Assembly (NCBI GenBank): GCA_949825065.1
Contig: OX463846.1
Coordinates: 13,701,753 to 13,765,752 of the forward strand
Origin: Odontocerum albicorne
Taxonomy: Eukaryota > Arthropoda > Insecta > Trichoptera > Odontoceridae
Direction of reading: 5' to 3'
DNA: 64,000 nt
In this document: one piece after another, positions 25,521-37,799 of the stretch
Numbering within the stretch: the stretch's first letter is position 1
How the letters are laid out: each line of letters opens with the position of its first letter
Notes under the pieces: generated by a model
Seen by the model: the letters and a program-made list of their open reading frames with translations, nothing else
Database searches by the model: none
Told to the model about the DNA's origin: nothing
Program-made: the position numbers and the translations under genes

Positions 25521-28024
25521 ATACTTTCGTGTTGTTGATATAAGTTTTTTGGTAATATTATTTAAACAATAACATTTTTTTACTTAGTATTGATCACTAT
25601 CCTCATCACATCTTATAAATGTGCGTGACGGCTGCAGCAATGCTACTCGTACAATACTCTTCTAGGCGAGTTGGTCTTGGACTCTTTCGGAAACGATTTA
25701 TCAGTCTAACTTATACGATCCCTTAATCTGCTGATTAAACGTTTTTGTTGGCCTTTCCACTGTACGGCCGTATCACGTTTCGGAATACTGTTATCTGACA
25801 TTTTCGAATGCTAACCAAGATAACTAGGATTTTATATAGAAATAAAGGTTTTGGCTAAATTGCTAATTTATCTGTGCTTTATTAAACCGTGAAGAGCTGC
25901 AAGTGTTTTGGTGACTTGGTCAACAAGTGGTTGTTATGGTGTAGGTAAAGCGAAAATTACACCGAAACCTAAACAAAGTGTCTGACTTTAAGTATAAAGA
26001 AAAGTACAGATTAAAAGTTGACACTGGCACCAATTGGTTGGCAAGCTTGTTGAGTACTCGTCCCGAATATTATTTTCGGCGCATTCCCTTCAGGATTTGT
26101 TTATTTTCCTTTAATACCTATCTTAGGTTAAATATACGATCATGATTTGTTTTTTTAATTAAACAAATTGTAATTATACATAGCATTTGGAAATATTTTC
26201 ATTCCAAGATGAAAAAGGACGTATTTTTAACTAAACATTTTTTGTTAATGCATGCAAAGGCATAAAAATGTAAAAATAAGGTACTAACATATGATAATAC
26301 ACCATTGCGTTAGCTTTTCTTAAACATTATGATGTACTTGTGAATCTAAATTAAATAAAAAAGAACCACACGCAAATACAAGATTTGATGGCAGTGTACG
26401 TTGAAACAGTGGCATTACGGAGATAAATAAGGAAGACCAAGAAAATATAGAATATTAGTCAAAACATTGAAAATAATTCCATGCACATCATTCGAGAGAC
26501 GGTGAATAACTATGAAAAATGAAAGATTTGTCACATTTCAAGTGTGACAAATCATAACGAGTGATCTATCAATATTTGCGTTACCACCATTTTTTTATCA
26601 GTTTTCGTACGAAAATTCTAGACCCGATGATTTTGAATGTCATAATACCATTTCTTGTTCAGTATGACAGGGCGTCAACTGTAATGACAAGCAGGTATAC
26701 GTTATGTTCTATAATTTCCATCATTGAAGGTTGTCCCGTGACGTGTTATGCGAAAGAACAGATCAAAAACGAAGAGACGAAAAATGAGCTAGACAGTTGG
26801 AAAATTTGAACACAATGTGACATGGACGGGGGTGACAGATTGCGGGATGCTGCAAGATTACGGAGGGAGAGAATGATAAACATGACAACTTCCTTATGAC
26901 ATATTTATGTATATGAAACTCGTTTTGGTGCGTATTGCTTTTGGAATTTTGATGTGTTAATGTGATGTTTGATTTTTTTTCAAAAAAATATCTAAGACAT
27001 ATTGGGACGCTTGGATAAAGTAAACCGTAAACAAATAATATGTAAAAATGGAATAAAAATCATGTCCATATCAATATTAACTTTTTTTATCAATGATCCT
27101 ATTTAATTTTTTTTTTCTTCAAGTAATTTGTTAAAAAAGTGTATATTTACAGCAACTTAAACAGAAAATTGTCAAAACTATGTGGGACTCAAAGTCTTTA
27201 AATGCCTGAACACTTGATTGACCCAGGTAATAATTGCTGGGAAATGTACTAAAGGACCTGCAGAGGCTGAGAATTCAAGGATAATGGAATGCAATATCTT
27301 CGGGAGTGGAGTGGAGTGGCATGGCAGGTATCATGGAAGCAATTTTTTTTCAGTAGCTGTGTGGCCAACCGGAATTAAGGTAAAGTAATGTAAATTATAC
27401 ATCGAATTGTACAAGTAATAATATCTTCTTAGTTATTAGAGATAAATTTATATTTATTACAAAAAAATATGAATATCGCCTTACTTTTTATTTATTAGAG
27501 ATAAATACAAACTGAAATGTCTAAAATAAATTTTCAATTAATGAATGTTAATAATAACGATTTCACTAAACTGTTGATATTATATAAATAATATATTAAA
27601 CCATAACTGCAGAATGAAATATTATATACTAATCAAAGTATTTTTAAAGTTAAAAATTGTATCAATTTTATATCTAAAAAGCTTTTTTTATAATGTAAGA
27701 TTTTAATACATTTATTTTTATTAAAAGTATGAACTTATTTTAATCCTTTAGTCTAAACATTTTTGCGTGAGTTAAACGATTTTTTAAACATTAATTAATA
27801 TCGTTCTAACTATTGCAAATAGAAACTAGTATTCAAAATAATCGTAATGAAAAAATATATTTAAAAACGAATGGGTCATTATTTTAAACTAGAGACATAT
27901 ACTCATATATTTTCTCAGCAAAGTGTTTGTTTTTTGACAGGCACGTTCCCGTGACTAAGATAAATATATTTTGTATTAGAGTAATGACTAGCCCAGAATT
28001 TCTTGTACAATAATATGTCATTTT

Positions 28025-28145
28025 GCAGTGTCCACCGCCTCTTCAGTAATGTGACTAACGGAAATATTGGAGTGGTCAGGTGTCACTAGCTCCGGCGACT
28101 CGTGTCAGATGGGGGCAGCATCCACCGCTCGTCTGATTCAATTTG
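28025..28145. promoter_or_regulatory. GC-richer intronic block with T-box-like site
   Basis: The TCCACCGC word occurs twice (28030 and 28121 areas), with AGGTGTCAC, a T-box-type core, between them. The block stands out from AT-rich flanks and has no repeat hallmarks. This is a candidate enhancer only. Confidence 0.25.
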
Positions 28146-28795
28146 TTTTATCTGAGATAATTTCGTATTGTCACTACATGAACTGGATTAGTGTAGAGGG
28201 ATTTTATTGTGATTTGTCCAAAATTATGAAAAAAAAAATATAGATTGTATAATGTTGGCTAAAATTAGTTTTGTCTTTTTAGCGAACGGTTTGAAAAAAA
28301 TCTTATGTTTTGCAATATAAATTCGAAGTTTTTAGAGTGGAGAGAAAAGAGCTTGTCAACATTTTTCTTTTGAAATTTTGATTATTTTGTAACATGAATA
28401 ATATTTTATCGAAAACCAAATTCAAAGAAAATACACATTTTCAACGTATTATTCATTTTGTTTAGAAACAGGTCTTTTGAAAAATAAAGATTTCATTCCT
28501 ATTATAAATCCATACGCTGTGTCTATATAGGGGTAGATAAAAAAAAGTTGTATGGGTGTTTCTACCATACCCGTCATGCATACCTACCTATTCAAAAAAC
28601 ATTTCTCTCTTATATTTTAAGAATTTGATTCATTTGGTGGCACCACGTTTTGACGAATCGTCTCAAGGTTTTTTGTATACAATTCCAGAAAATCTGGCAT
28701 TATTAAATGGAAAGATTTATATAAATGAAAATATTACTTAAAACAATAGAGAATTTCCTTTAAAATAAAAAATAACACGTGGTACACTAAAAAAT

Positions 28796-29134
28796 GTTTC
28801 AAAAACCAACTAGGATAACTGTTATATCCATGATATTGTTTTCTTCTTCTTAAATATGGTAATTGGAACCCAATAAAAATATTTCAAAAACCAATTAGTA
28901 TAACTGTTCTATCCATGATATTGTTTTCTTCTTCCTAATGTGGTAATTGGAACCCAATAAAAATATTTCAAAAACCAATTAGTATAACTGTTTTATCCAT
29001 GATATTGTTTTCTTCTTCTTAAATGTGGTAATTGGAACCCAATGAAAATATTTCAAAAACCAATTAGTATAACTGTTTTATCCATGATATTGTTTTCTTC
29101 TTCTTAATTGTGGTAATTGGAACCCAATAAAAAT
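28796..29134. repeat. Tandem array, four copies of an 84-85 bp unit
   Basis: Units start at 28796, 28881, 28965 and 29050 with (A/G)TTTCAAAAACCAA, and each ends GGTAATTGGAACCCAAT(A/G)A. Unit 1 is the most diverged; units 2-4 differ by a few bases and single-base length changes in the CTTCTTC run. Confidence 0.95.
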
Positions 29135-29469
29135 AGTAAGCATCTTCTGAATGAAGATACCGTCATTATCAATGCTATCACGTCATGCCCATATTGCAGT
29201 AGCCAAATATAACAGATTTCTACTTCATTCGATAACACACGTCTTACGCCTCAGCCCCATCCTCACACCTTGTCGTATATACTGTTCTATTCAAAAGGAT
29301 TTTCCACTTTTCCTCTTTTAGAATTAGATTAATTTGATCAATCTATGATATCCTATGTTATTCTTAGCTTCTCACACATTCTATAATAACTATATCAATT
29401 ATTTTTGTAAATCTTTCGTGGTTCAAGAAACTGTTCGTTCACTTGTATCAAAAATAATTAGTTTGTTTT

Positions 29470-30045
29470 GTAATTTATTTTTATCAAACACTGTTTATTC
29501 CACTTTTTTGTGACGATATAACCCTACCGGTTTCAAGGCTTTCACCTCATCTTCAGGGCAGCGCAAACAAGACTAAATGCTGTTCGAACTGGTACCGATA
29601 TACACGCTTCAACGGTTGGTGGCTGAGGGGTGAGGGAGGCATGGGACAATTTCGGCCAAGAGCGGAGAGATTTTTGGGAAATAACTGTTCAACAGATGTT
29701 CCGATCGGTGTACTGACTTAGAAATTTCTAGGGTCTCTAATCTGTCCAATTTATTTCCGTTACTACTGATATGTAAGAATTTGGCATCATCAATAGAAAA
29801 ATTATGGTTTTCACGGTGACAATGATTAGCCATTTCAGAATAAATTAGAGGGTTTGTTAAGGATATCTTTTTTTCAAAAGATGAAATCTTTTTTCAAAAG
29901 ATCTTCCTGTTTTTCCTAAATAGAAATTATCACAGTCAGCACATAAAAGTTTATACACACCACTGTTGCTAAGTATTCCATTAGTTTGTTTTATATTTAC
30001 CTGTTTATATTTAATATCGTTTTTTTTTAAATTATAAAACAAGTA
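29470..30045 (-). mobile_element. Penelope-like retroelement fragment with GIY-YIG endonuclease
   Basis: Minus-strand translation 30042-29857 contains SGVYKLLCADCDNFYLGKTG followed by RSFEKRF: the GVY and YLG signatures and downstream arginine of the GIY-YIG nuclease that follows the reverse transcriptase in Penelope elements. After a frameshift, 29833-29609 continues NFSIDDAKFLHI and LDRLETLEI, the usual C-terminal blocks. The 3' UTR follows, with CTGAAGATGAGGTGAAAGCC, TTGAAACCGGTAGGGTTATA and an end at AGTGGAATAAACAGTG. The reverse transcriptase is missing, so the copy is 5' truncated and dead. It sits in the zinc-finger gene intron in the same direction as that gene. A relative lies at 11411. 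Confidence 0.82.
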
Positions 30046-30049
30046 TCAA

Positions 30050-31570
30050 TTGACCAAAGATTTATTGGAAATATATGACTAGATGTGGAAAATTATATAT
30101 TTGTTATGATATTTTTGTTATCTTGAGAGCAATATTATATTCCATTGTATTTAGACCGTCAGGTTGAAATACACCTAAGTTGCTTTAAAACTTGGCGGAA
30201 TCATAGTAATGAAGCGATTTTTTTCAACTAACGATATAAGACTGGACCCGATTTTTTTCACGGTTGCCATAAAAAACGAACCTGAAATCACAAGTTGAAG
30301 ACAAACGTCTCGCCAACTAATTCACTGATGTTGTCTTTGTTGCTAGTGTGAACATAAATATGTCTATTTTAGTTATATATAACATTAATAGTTTTGATTG
30401 TTAGTTAAATTATTTCCTTTAGTATGGTGTAGTATGGCAAAAATTAAATTACTCAATAACTTCCTTTTTCATCTTTAAAGTAAAATTAGTTTTAAAAACT
30501 AGTATTCAAATTAACTAGATCAAAAAACTGGTATTAACTGTATTTACTAATATGTAAATAATTTTAATCACCTTTACTTACTGTTTAATTATTATTTCAT
30601 GCAATTTATTTATTTTTGAAAAGAAAAGGCGGAACCGTTTGGCTCTCAATAGGAAAATCATTTTTTTCCGTGTCCGGGCTATCAATTAACAAGCATGCCA
30701 CGTGCTTCCAGGAAGAAGTAAGCGAGATTACCATATTATTCGCACCTCTCAGGTTCTGTCTAGAGCATTTAGTCCCGATGTTCTGACAAATATTATAAAT
30801 CCACACTTTACTTACTTATAAGTTCATCAAAATCAATAGATGTGCATACATTTAATAAGTAAAGCAGGCATTTATAATTATATTTAGAAATCCTTGGATT
30901 TTTTTTCTTTCTACTTTAATATTTTAGCTATATATAATATAATGTACATAACACGGGCAACAAATTTCGCATAGGTGTTTTTGTATTATAACCTTTATTT
31001 TGTATTGACAGATTAGATAACAGGGATGAAGAAAAACCTACCCGCAATTTTCACAACATAACATAAATATTTCATTTTCCTTTATGTTAATGCCAACACA
31101 ACCCCTTTCAAGTTGAATGAAAAAAACGTATGAAGAAAATTTATCCAAAACATGAAAAAGATACACAAAGGGTGTTAAAGATGGGTAAAATGAGATGTCA
31201 TATGAAAATTCAGTTTGGATATTCGTGAGTGGAGAACAGATGAAGTAGGGTGCATATATTACTGAAAAATTTTCAACACTGTGTAAAAGTATTATATCTA
31301 ATACAGAGTTACTAAAATTTCAAAGTTTTAGACTGATAAGTTTGATAAAGTTTTTTAAAAATGAATATTAAATTTAAAAATATGTTTTATTTTTAATTTA
31401 GTTGAAGATACGCTTAACCCGGAATAAATAAAGAATATTAAATGAGTTTACTTTAAAACTTTTTTCTATATTGCAAACGTTTTCCTCAGAAATAAAGTAT
31501 ATTATATGATATTTATCTACAATCTCTTCCTTTTTTCCTTTAAATTTTAAGTAAATTGCAAATGACACAG
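30050..31570. other. AT-rich intronic sequence, no recognised feature
   Basis: Short AT-driven frames only. A weak SINE-head-like segment on the minus strand lies at about 30290-30345 (ATTAGTTGGCGAGACG area), too decayed to call. Confidence 0.45.
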
Positions 31571-31574
31571 TATA

Positions 31575-31715
31575 GTGACGACCTTCGTGGTCCAGTTTGT
31601 AAAACGCCTGTTTTCCGACCAGAGAGTTGCGGGTTCGATTCCCGTTGGAGCCCAGATGTTTTTTCAAATAGATTCCTGTCTAGTTTTCACTTAAGGCCTC
31701 ATTCTGGTTAAAAAT
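31575..31715 (+). mobile_element. SINE, family A
   Basis: Head GTGACGACCTTCGTGGTCCA with box A, then a clear box B GCGGGTTCGATTCCCGTTGG, then the family A link TTTCACTTAAGGCC and CATTCTGGTTAAAA. The 3' end is truncated. The sharp box B could be mistaken for a tRNA, but the acceptor arms do not pair. Confidence 0.75.
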
Positions 31716-31719
31716 TCTT

Positions 31720-32820
31720 TATATTCATGAAAGTATTTTAATAACTAAAGAAAATATTTTTGTAAGCACTTATTAAATAAATTAAAAAAATAACAATCAA
31801 TACACTCCTGATCTCTTTATCTCGAACACCAACATGAGCTGATTTTATAAAAAAATGGATATAAAATATAAAGTAAACTAAAAAATCAGTTTTTAGTCCT
31901 TTGAAAGGAAAAATTACTATAATTAATAGGAAATAATTTTGACTAGTATCTTTAAATGCTTAATATTATAATATCTTATAACAGTTTTGATAGGGTAGTT
32001 ATAAAATACAGATATTTATCTAACTATTGTATTTTGAAGTCATAAAAAACTTCAAAAAAAATTACTGATTTTAATAATATAATAAATAAATAACCCCCAT
32101 TATTTCTTAAGTGAAGTACTCAAATATCATTTTAAAACATTTTTAACAGTTAAATAACCGTATATGATAAAGTAATTGGAAAAGAATTACAATAATAATA
32201 ACAATACGTACAGCTTTTTCTGATTGGTAATCAAATCATATTCGGTTTAACGTTGTAATAATTAATTATGATATTTTAAGATAGACCATAAAATCAGATA
32301 CAAATAAAAAACAATAAAACAAAATTACGAAAACAAAAAGGGGACAGATTTATAGATCACCACCAATAGATAAATTCATGAAGGCAATTTTGGTTCTACT
32401 GACGTCAATAAAGCCATATGTTTTATGAAATAATAACAAATGTCGTATTAAATTTGATTGAAGACATTTAACAAGATTAAATTTAACAGTGAAATATAGA
32501 TTTAGTTGTGATCGAAACTTTGAACCCCTAATATGGTTCAGTCACGCGAAATGATCATAACGTGTAGACTGGGGATTATAACATAAAGAGGAACAATGGA
32601 CGTAATGAAATTATTTGATATTTTCATTACTCATGTCCGTGTTGGAACTGTATTTAACTTAGTTGTTCTGGTTTTAACAAAGCGGTGTAATAATTCTTTT
32701 ACATGCTGAGAAGCCCTTGTAAAGCTATAACCAGTTTTCATTCATTCAATGGTATGGTGTTGCTCATAACATTCGAATTGACGTTGGACATATTGGTTTG
32801 GATACGACGTTGTCTTCGGC
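31720..32820. other. AT-rich intronic sequence, no recognised feature
   Basis: Nothing recognised. Confidence 0.5.
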
Positions 32821-32823
32821 CCT

Positions 32824-33360
32824 ATTAATCGAGCGTATTTAAAACTAATGGAGTAGGCACGGGTCCCGCAGTTCGTCATCGCACGTGATGGCAATACTTC
32901 CACGCGCAAATGAGGTGTATGACCGCGCGGTAACACACTGGACTTTAATACGGAAGGCCGTCGGTTCGAACCCCGCGCTATGCTACCGCCGTCGAATGAC
33001 ACAGGTATTTTATCCGCCTAATATTCGGGAGTATAAGGATACCTATGACTTCGGTTATATATCTATTCTAAAAGAACGAAGGGGAAAACAATTTAAAAAA
33101 ACGTGTCGATGTGCTCCGATTGTCTCGCTTCAGGTGTGCCATCGGATCCAGTACAGCGGTGTTGCCGGTGAGTTGTTTGCTGGTGTGCAACGGTCACTCA
33201 TTGAATGAAAAAAACTCCACGGCACAGCTTCGTTTTCCAACTGAATTGACATTAGAATGGCGAGGGGATCCTCGACTACGAGGCCCAGCAACGACGACTT
33301 TCACGCGTGAAAAAGCGACAACACTATAAAACATTAAGTGAACGCGAATATTATTATCAG
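32824..33360 (+). mobile_element. SINE family B 3' tail, split by a family C insertion
   Basis: Left part 32824-32906 reads ATCGAGCGTATTTAAAACTA and GAGTAGGCACGGGTCCCGCA, then GTTCGTCATCGCACGTGATG and ACTTCCACGCG. The right part resumes at 33297 with ACTTTCACGCG, then GAAAAAGCGACAACACT and CGCGAATATTATTATCAGAC. The undisturbed tail is seen at 50141-50300 and 63275-63412. Confidence 0.75.
32907..33296 (+). mobile_element. SINE, family C, intact copy inside a family B tail
   Basis: The full 390-bp unit has a tRNA-like head (GACCGCGCGGTAACACACTG as box A region; GTCGGTTCGAACCCCGCGCT as box B), then TATAAGGATACCTATGACTT, GTGCTCCGATTGTCTCGCTT, GAGTTGTTTGCTGGTGTGCA and an end at CCTCGACTACGAGGCCC. 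It is bracketed by ACTTYCACGCG at 32896-32906 and 33297-33307, an 11-bp target duplication with one mismatch. It is the best-preserved of three copies. Confidence 0.85.
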
Positions 33361-33394
33361 ACGAACTATTTTACCAGAGTTAGTTTTTAGTCCT

Positions 33395-33472
33395 TTTTTT
33401 GTACCATTGAGAATCGAACCCAAAATCCCCAGGGGGAAATTCAGCGTCTTACCAATTAAATCACGGAGGTTG
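33395..33472 (-). mobile_element. SINE head fragment
   Basis: On the minus strand: CCTCCGTGATTTAATTGGTA (box A region) then GGGTTCGATTCTCAATGGTA (box B), as in family B. The body is absent. Confidence 0.6.
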
Positions 33473-33639
33473 TCACTATGAGCCAGGTACCTATCCTAAA
33501 TAAGGAGTATAATTTAAAAACATTTCTAGTAACATGAAAGCAAATTGTTACAAATATTATAGATATGTACTAACGAAAGTCATTATAAACTCTTGCATAG
33601 TAAAACAATTAAAACTTTTTAGCGTAAGGGCCACACTGA

Positions 33640-34022
33640 CTTATCCACTAAGTCCCAAGGGCCAAGACCTAGCTAGCTCATCATACCAACATACTGTAGT
33701 TTTGAATTACGCGCAAATTTTCGTATTGGGACTAGCCGGCGAGTGAGATATCTATGGCGCAGGGCGCGAGGTGGACTCCGCTCCGTTCGCCATTTCGGTT
33801 GGTGCTTACGGGCAAGTGTCAAGGACGTTTCATTGCGGCGAAGATAGCTGATGTATGTCAGTTATTGTGTTTCTTAATTGGTCGATAAATAAAAACATCT
33901 GATTATTATTTTGTATGATTTACTTACATTGTAAATTTTACAATGTAATCAAAATAAACTATGACGGGCCGGATACCGGGCATATCCGGCCCGCTGCCGC
34001 GGGCCGTAGTTTGGAGACCCCT
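33640..34022. mobile_element. hAT-like element end
   Basis: The right terminus reads inward, on the minus strand, CAGGGGTCTCCAAACTACGG, then a GC-rich GGCCCGCGGCAGCGGGCC hairpin, a common terminal layout of hAT elements. A perfect 25-base palindrome (33924-33948, TTACATTGTAAA around one T) and a GC-rich inner region lie upstream. I could not find the other terminus, so the left limit is a guess and the element may be truncated. Confidence 0.55.
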
Positions 34023-34445
34023 GATCTAGACCGGACTTTTCTTTCTGAACATGAACTACCCGATCTGGTGAATGTAGAATCCTTTGTATATAAACGCGTC
34101 TATCACACATCATCTTTTACAGTTCACTCTGCTCGACTTTGGAATGATCTTCCTGGCTCAATCTGATGTGCTTCATTCGCATCAATATTCAAGAAAAAAC
34201 TAAAGCATTATTTATTTCGATATATTCTGGTTCTTAAATCCCTTACAATTCCAATTCTTAAGGCCTATTTCTACGAGTATGAGATTTATATTTTATTTAC
34301 ATTTTTCTTGCTTTTTGTTAAATATTATTTTCATTTACTGAGTTGAGACATGCCATGGATACCGATAATAATTACGGAGAAATTTTAAGGTATTTAATTG
34401 GAATTAAATGCTTTAAGATAATAAATCCGCCAGATTTATTAACAA
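34023..34445 (+). mobile_element. Non-LTR retrotransposon 3' end, family G, copy 1
   Basis: Plus-strand translation from 34075 gives ESFVYKRVYHTSSFTVHSA followed by RLWNDLP, then after a stop FKKKLKHYLF. The WN-LP and FK-LK blocks are the extreme C-terminus seen in CR1/L2/Jockey/R1-type ORF2 proteins. A 3' UTR follows to AATAAATCCGCCAGATTTAT. A diverged copy lies at 48150. The hAT end touches its left edge. Confidence 0.65.
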
Positions 34446-37354
34446 GAATATATTCATTTAAGGGTGTCTAACAAGAACAGGCAGTTACCTAGTTTATTGG
34501 ATCCGGAACAAATGACGTCTAATTACCAATATTATGTTGCACTTATTTGTGTAATTCTTATGTTTATTTAATAACTGTATCGTGTGTAAACAAAAATAAA
34601 TAGAAGGACCACAGACCCTTTGAAAAGTATGCCACGATATACATGAAGATATTCATGAAATATTACAAATTTATAACTTTGTCAACGCTTTTCCATAAAA
34701 CTAAATTTTTCAACTCGAAAATCTTCACAACTCCTGTGAATATAACATGACTGTGAGTGTGGAAAAAAATATTGTGTTCTGTTCTTCTTTGAAAAAAACC
34801 TTACGTAGTTTTTAATTAAATGCTTCAAAAGAGTGAGACTTGAATCCATTATTTTCGTAAAACGAAAATTATATGAAACATCCAGGCCAATTTGTTGAAT
34901 TTTGTGGTTGAAAATTGAATTTTGTCATTTAAATAAAAAATGACAAAAATCCAGGCTTTTTGTAATAAGAAAATACTATGTTAAAAATATATACTAATAA
35001 ATATTAAGAGTAAATTCACAACATTGATATGGTTTTTGGGAGTCTTCATCCTTATCAATGGGATATTCTGGAATTAAGTCTGTTTTTTTTTCTGACTCAA
35101 ACCCAAGTATTCTTAGTGTCACACATTACTGAATGTTGTCACAAGCCCTCATTGAAGACATGGTTACTTCTATGTATAAACTGAACGTTTTTTTATTATT
35201 TTGAAATGAAAAAAAATAATGTCTTTACCGCCAATGGAATAAAACGCATTGACTTAACAAAATTTATGTTTAGTACGCATATCAAGAAAACATAATAAAC
35301 TAGTGGAAAAATTAATAACCTTTGCGTGCGATTAGCGTGGGGTAAGCATTAGAAATGTGATATATTCGTGGTAATAAAATATACAAAAAGTATTCAAACG
35401 GAATATTCATAAATATTAAAAGCGGACCCTTACGTAATAAAAATGTTTTATGCAAAATTTTATGATATCTAGTGTTTATGTGTTTTTTATAGCTTGCACA
35501 CATTCAAATATGCTGTTTCCGCGTATTCAAATGGAAAGTCGATGGTTTATTATAAAGAATTTAACAAAAAATATCAAGGTTTATAAATGCTAATGAACAT
35601 GTACATTTTGGAAGAAATATTTGCATTTATTGAATTATAATATTGACAAATGTATTAAAAAAGCAACATTTTTTCGTGGAATTGAAATATTGTACATTCA
35701 ATGTTAACTAAAATGTATATGAAATATATTAAACTAGATTCGAAGTGATATATTTATGTCACTAATGATACTTGTATATTTAGTGTGAACATCCTAGTGT
35801 ACTTTATCAGCAGTAGTTCTTATATCAGTTAATTTGTTTCCAGGATATTGAAAATTTATTGTTCATGACTATCAGTAATACAATGGACCTTAATTTTACT
35901 AAAGTAAAGTTGACATTAAAATATATATTTTTGACGATATGTCAAGTTTAATAATATTTCGCAATCAATAACAACACAAAATAAAAACTAAGTATTAATT
36001 CATTATTATTATTTAACTTTTAGCCTAGCAACAAGTGTCACATTCAAAGGAGTAAATTATAAGTAAATATTTATCCCAAGAGCTTGAAATGAATGAGAAA
36101 AAGTAAAGTGCATCATTCGTTTCTTGAATCATACATTTTCTCATTTTTTTATTTGAACACAGTTTTTAATATTTTTGTGTATTATACTCATGTTGATAGG
36201 ATTTTTTTGTGAGAAAAATTGCTTATATTATTTTAAAAAATCTACATTATATTGAAATTATATTTTTCATTTTGTTACAATGTCCAGAATAAAAATTATA
36301 AAATAATGCTTCAAATAACTTAGAGAAATCAAGATATCGCGAGAGAAAAGAAATGTTATATGTCTAAAGCTTACTGAACATTTCGGTAGATGTCTCTGTC
36401 AACATGCAATTTGCTCAAGCTTAATTCTGTATAATCCATTAAAATACCAAAAAGAGCCTAGTTTATGAACTAAACTTAGTACTTACACATAGTTTTAAAA
36501 AAAAATATATTTAACAGATTTTTTTCTAAACTAAAGTACTAAACTTAATACAATTGAAGTTTTTCAAATATTTATAAACTGCTTTCAGAAAATATTTATC
36601 GAATTTAAAGCGAGTGAAGATATATTATTATAATATTTACTACATAAAAGAAATGCGTAGATGATGAAAAAACAGTAACAGAAATAAGAAAACGAAAAAT
36701 ATTCTCGTCATACTAGTCTTCGTGCAGTATACTAGAGGTACCTACTAACAATACATGTTTATGCTTCTTTTATAGTGAACCTATGTTGAACTTTAAGTGA
36801 CTATTTGCAATATTTAAATTTATTCCAGTTTTATAAATATTTTGATGAAAAATAGTCCGAATGATAACAGCTAGGTGTGTTGATGGAAAAATATTTTTTT
36901 TATATAAATTTTGGTGAAATTGCTTTCTTAATTACTGACCCAGGGAAAGGAAATATTTTATTTTTGTTCACTACTATTTCAAAGATATATGACCTTACCA
37001 ATTCAATAATTATGAGTTGACCTTTGTTTTGTGCTTGTTAAGTGATACATACGAGTACACTCAGAGTCATATTAACCTTAAGTATAATTTTCATAAACGT
37101 ATTTTTTCAGGCGTTATAAAAATAAGCACTGCGGCCATTTTAAATTTCCTTGTGGTTTTGGTATATTAATGGATCCTAAAAATATAGTTTCTTTCATTTC
37201 CCAAAATAATTGATATTCACAAGGATCACATTTTTAATAGTTATTAAAGAAGATTTTTTTTACGTTAATCCTTTTAAGGATTCCATAAAAAATCTATACA
37301 TTTCATAGAGAATATGTAAAGGTTTAACTATAAAACGATTATTATAGTTGATTT

Positions 37355-37437
37355 GAAATAAAGTAGATAATATTGATTTATCGGGTGGTTTCACAAGGAA
37401 TAAAGTAGATAATATTTATTTATCGGGTAGTTTCACA
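37355..37437. repeat. Direct repeat, two copies of about 42 bp
   Basis: AATAAAGTAGATAATATTGA then TTTATCGGGTGGTTTCACAA, repeated immediately with a few substitutions. Confidence 0.85.
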
Positions 37438-37799
37438 AGAAATCTATTTTTATCACAAAATTAAATGTTTTTGGTTTTTACAGCCTCAGTTTAAATTTAA
37501 TTTCAATAACAATTCGAGCGCTTCCTTATTTTCTACTAAAATAAGGGTGAGCTTTTGTCAACCATATTTGCAGTCAAAAATAAAATAAAAACTCCGAAAT
37601 TAATATATGTAGATGCGAGTAAATTTTGAACTTTTTTGAAATCTGAATGAAAAAGTAAATAATGAATAAATTAAACTAAAATAAATCAAAACATATTAAT
37701 CAGATAAAATTAAAATATATCGTCTTTCCTCAATTTGATATGTTTTGAGTAAAATTATTTTTTTATGAATCGTAAAACTTTTTTTTCCAAAAAGGAATA

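Larger units (their letters stand above)
22660..28795. other. AT-rich intronic sequence
   Basis: No exon-like frame was recognised; the 115-codon plus-strand frame at 23350 is AT-driven and motif-free. A perfect 11-bp stem with a 7-base loop lies at 26525-26553 (GATTTGTCACA / TGTGACAAATC). GC-richer islands are listed separately. Confidence 0.5.

Noticed and set aside
31575..31650. tRNA gene candidate with a sharp box B
   Set aside because: The acceptor arm does not pair and the same head followed by the same non-tRNA body recurs many times; it is a SINE. The same applies to heads at 32907, 44042, 50371 and 57211.
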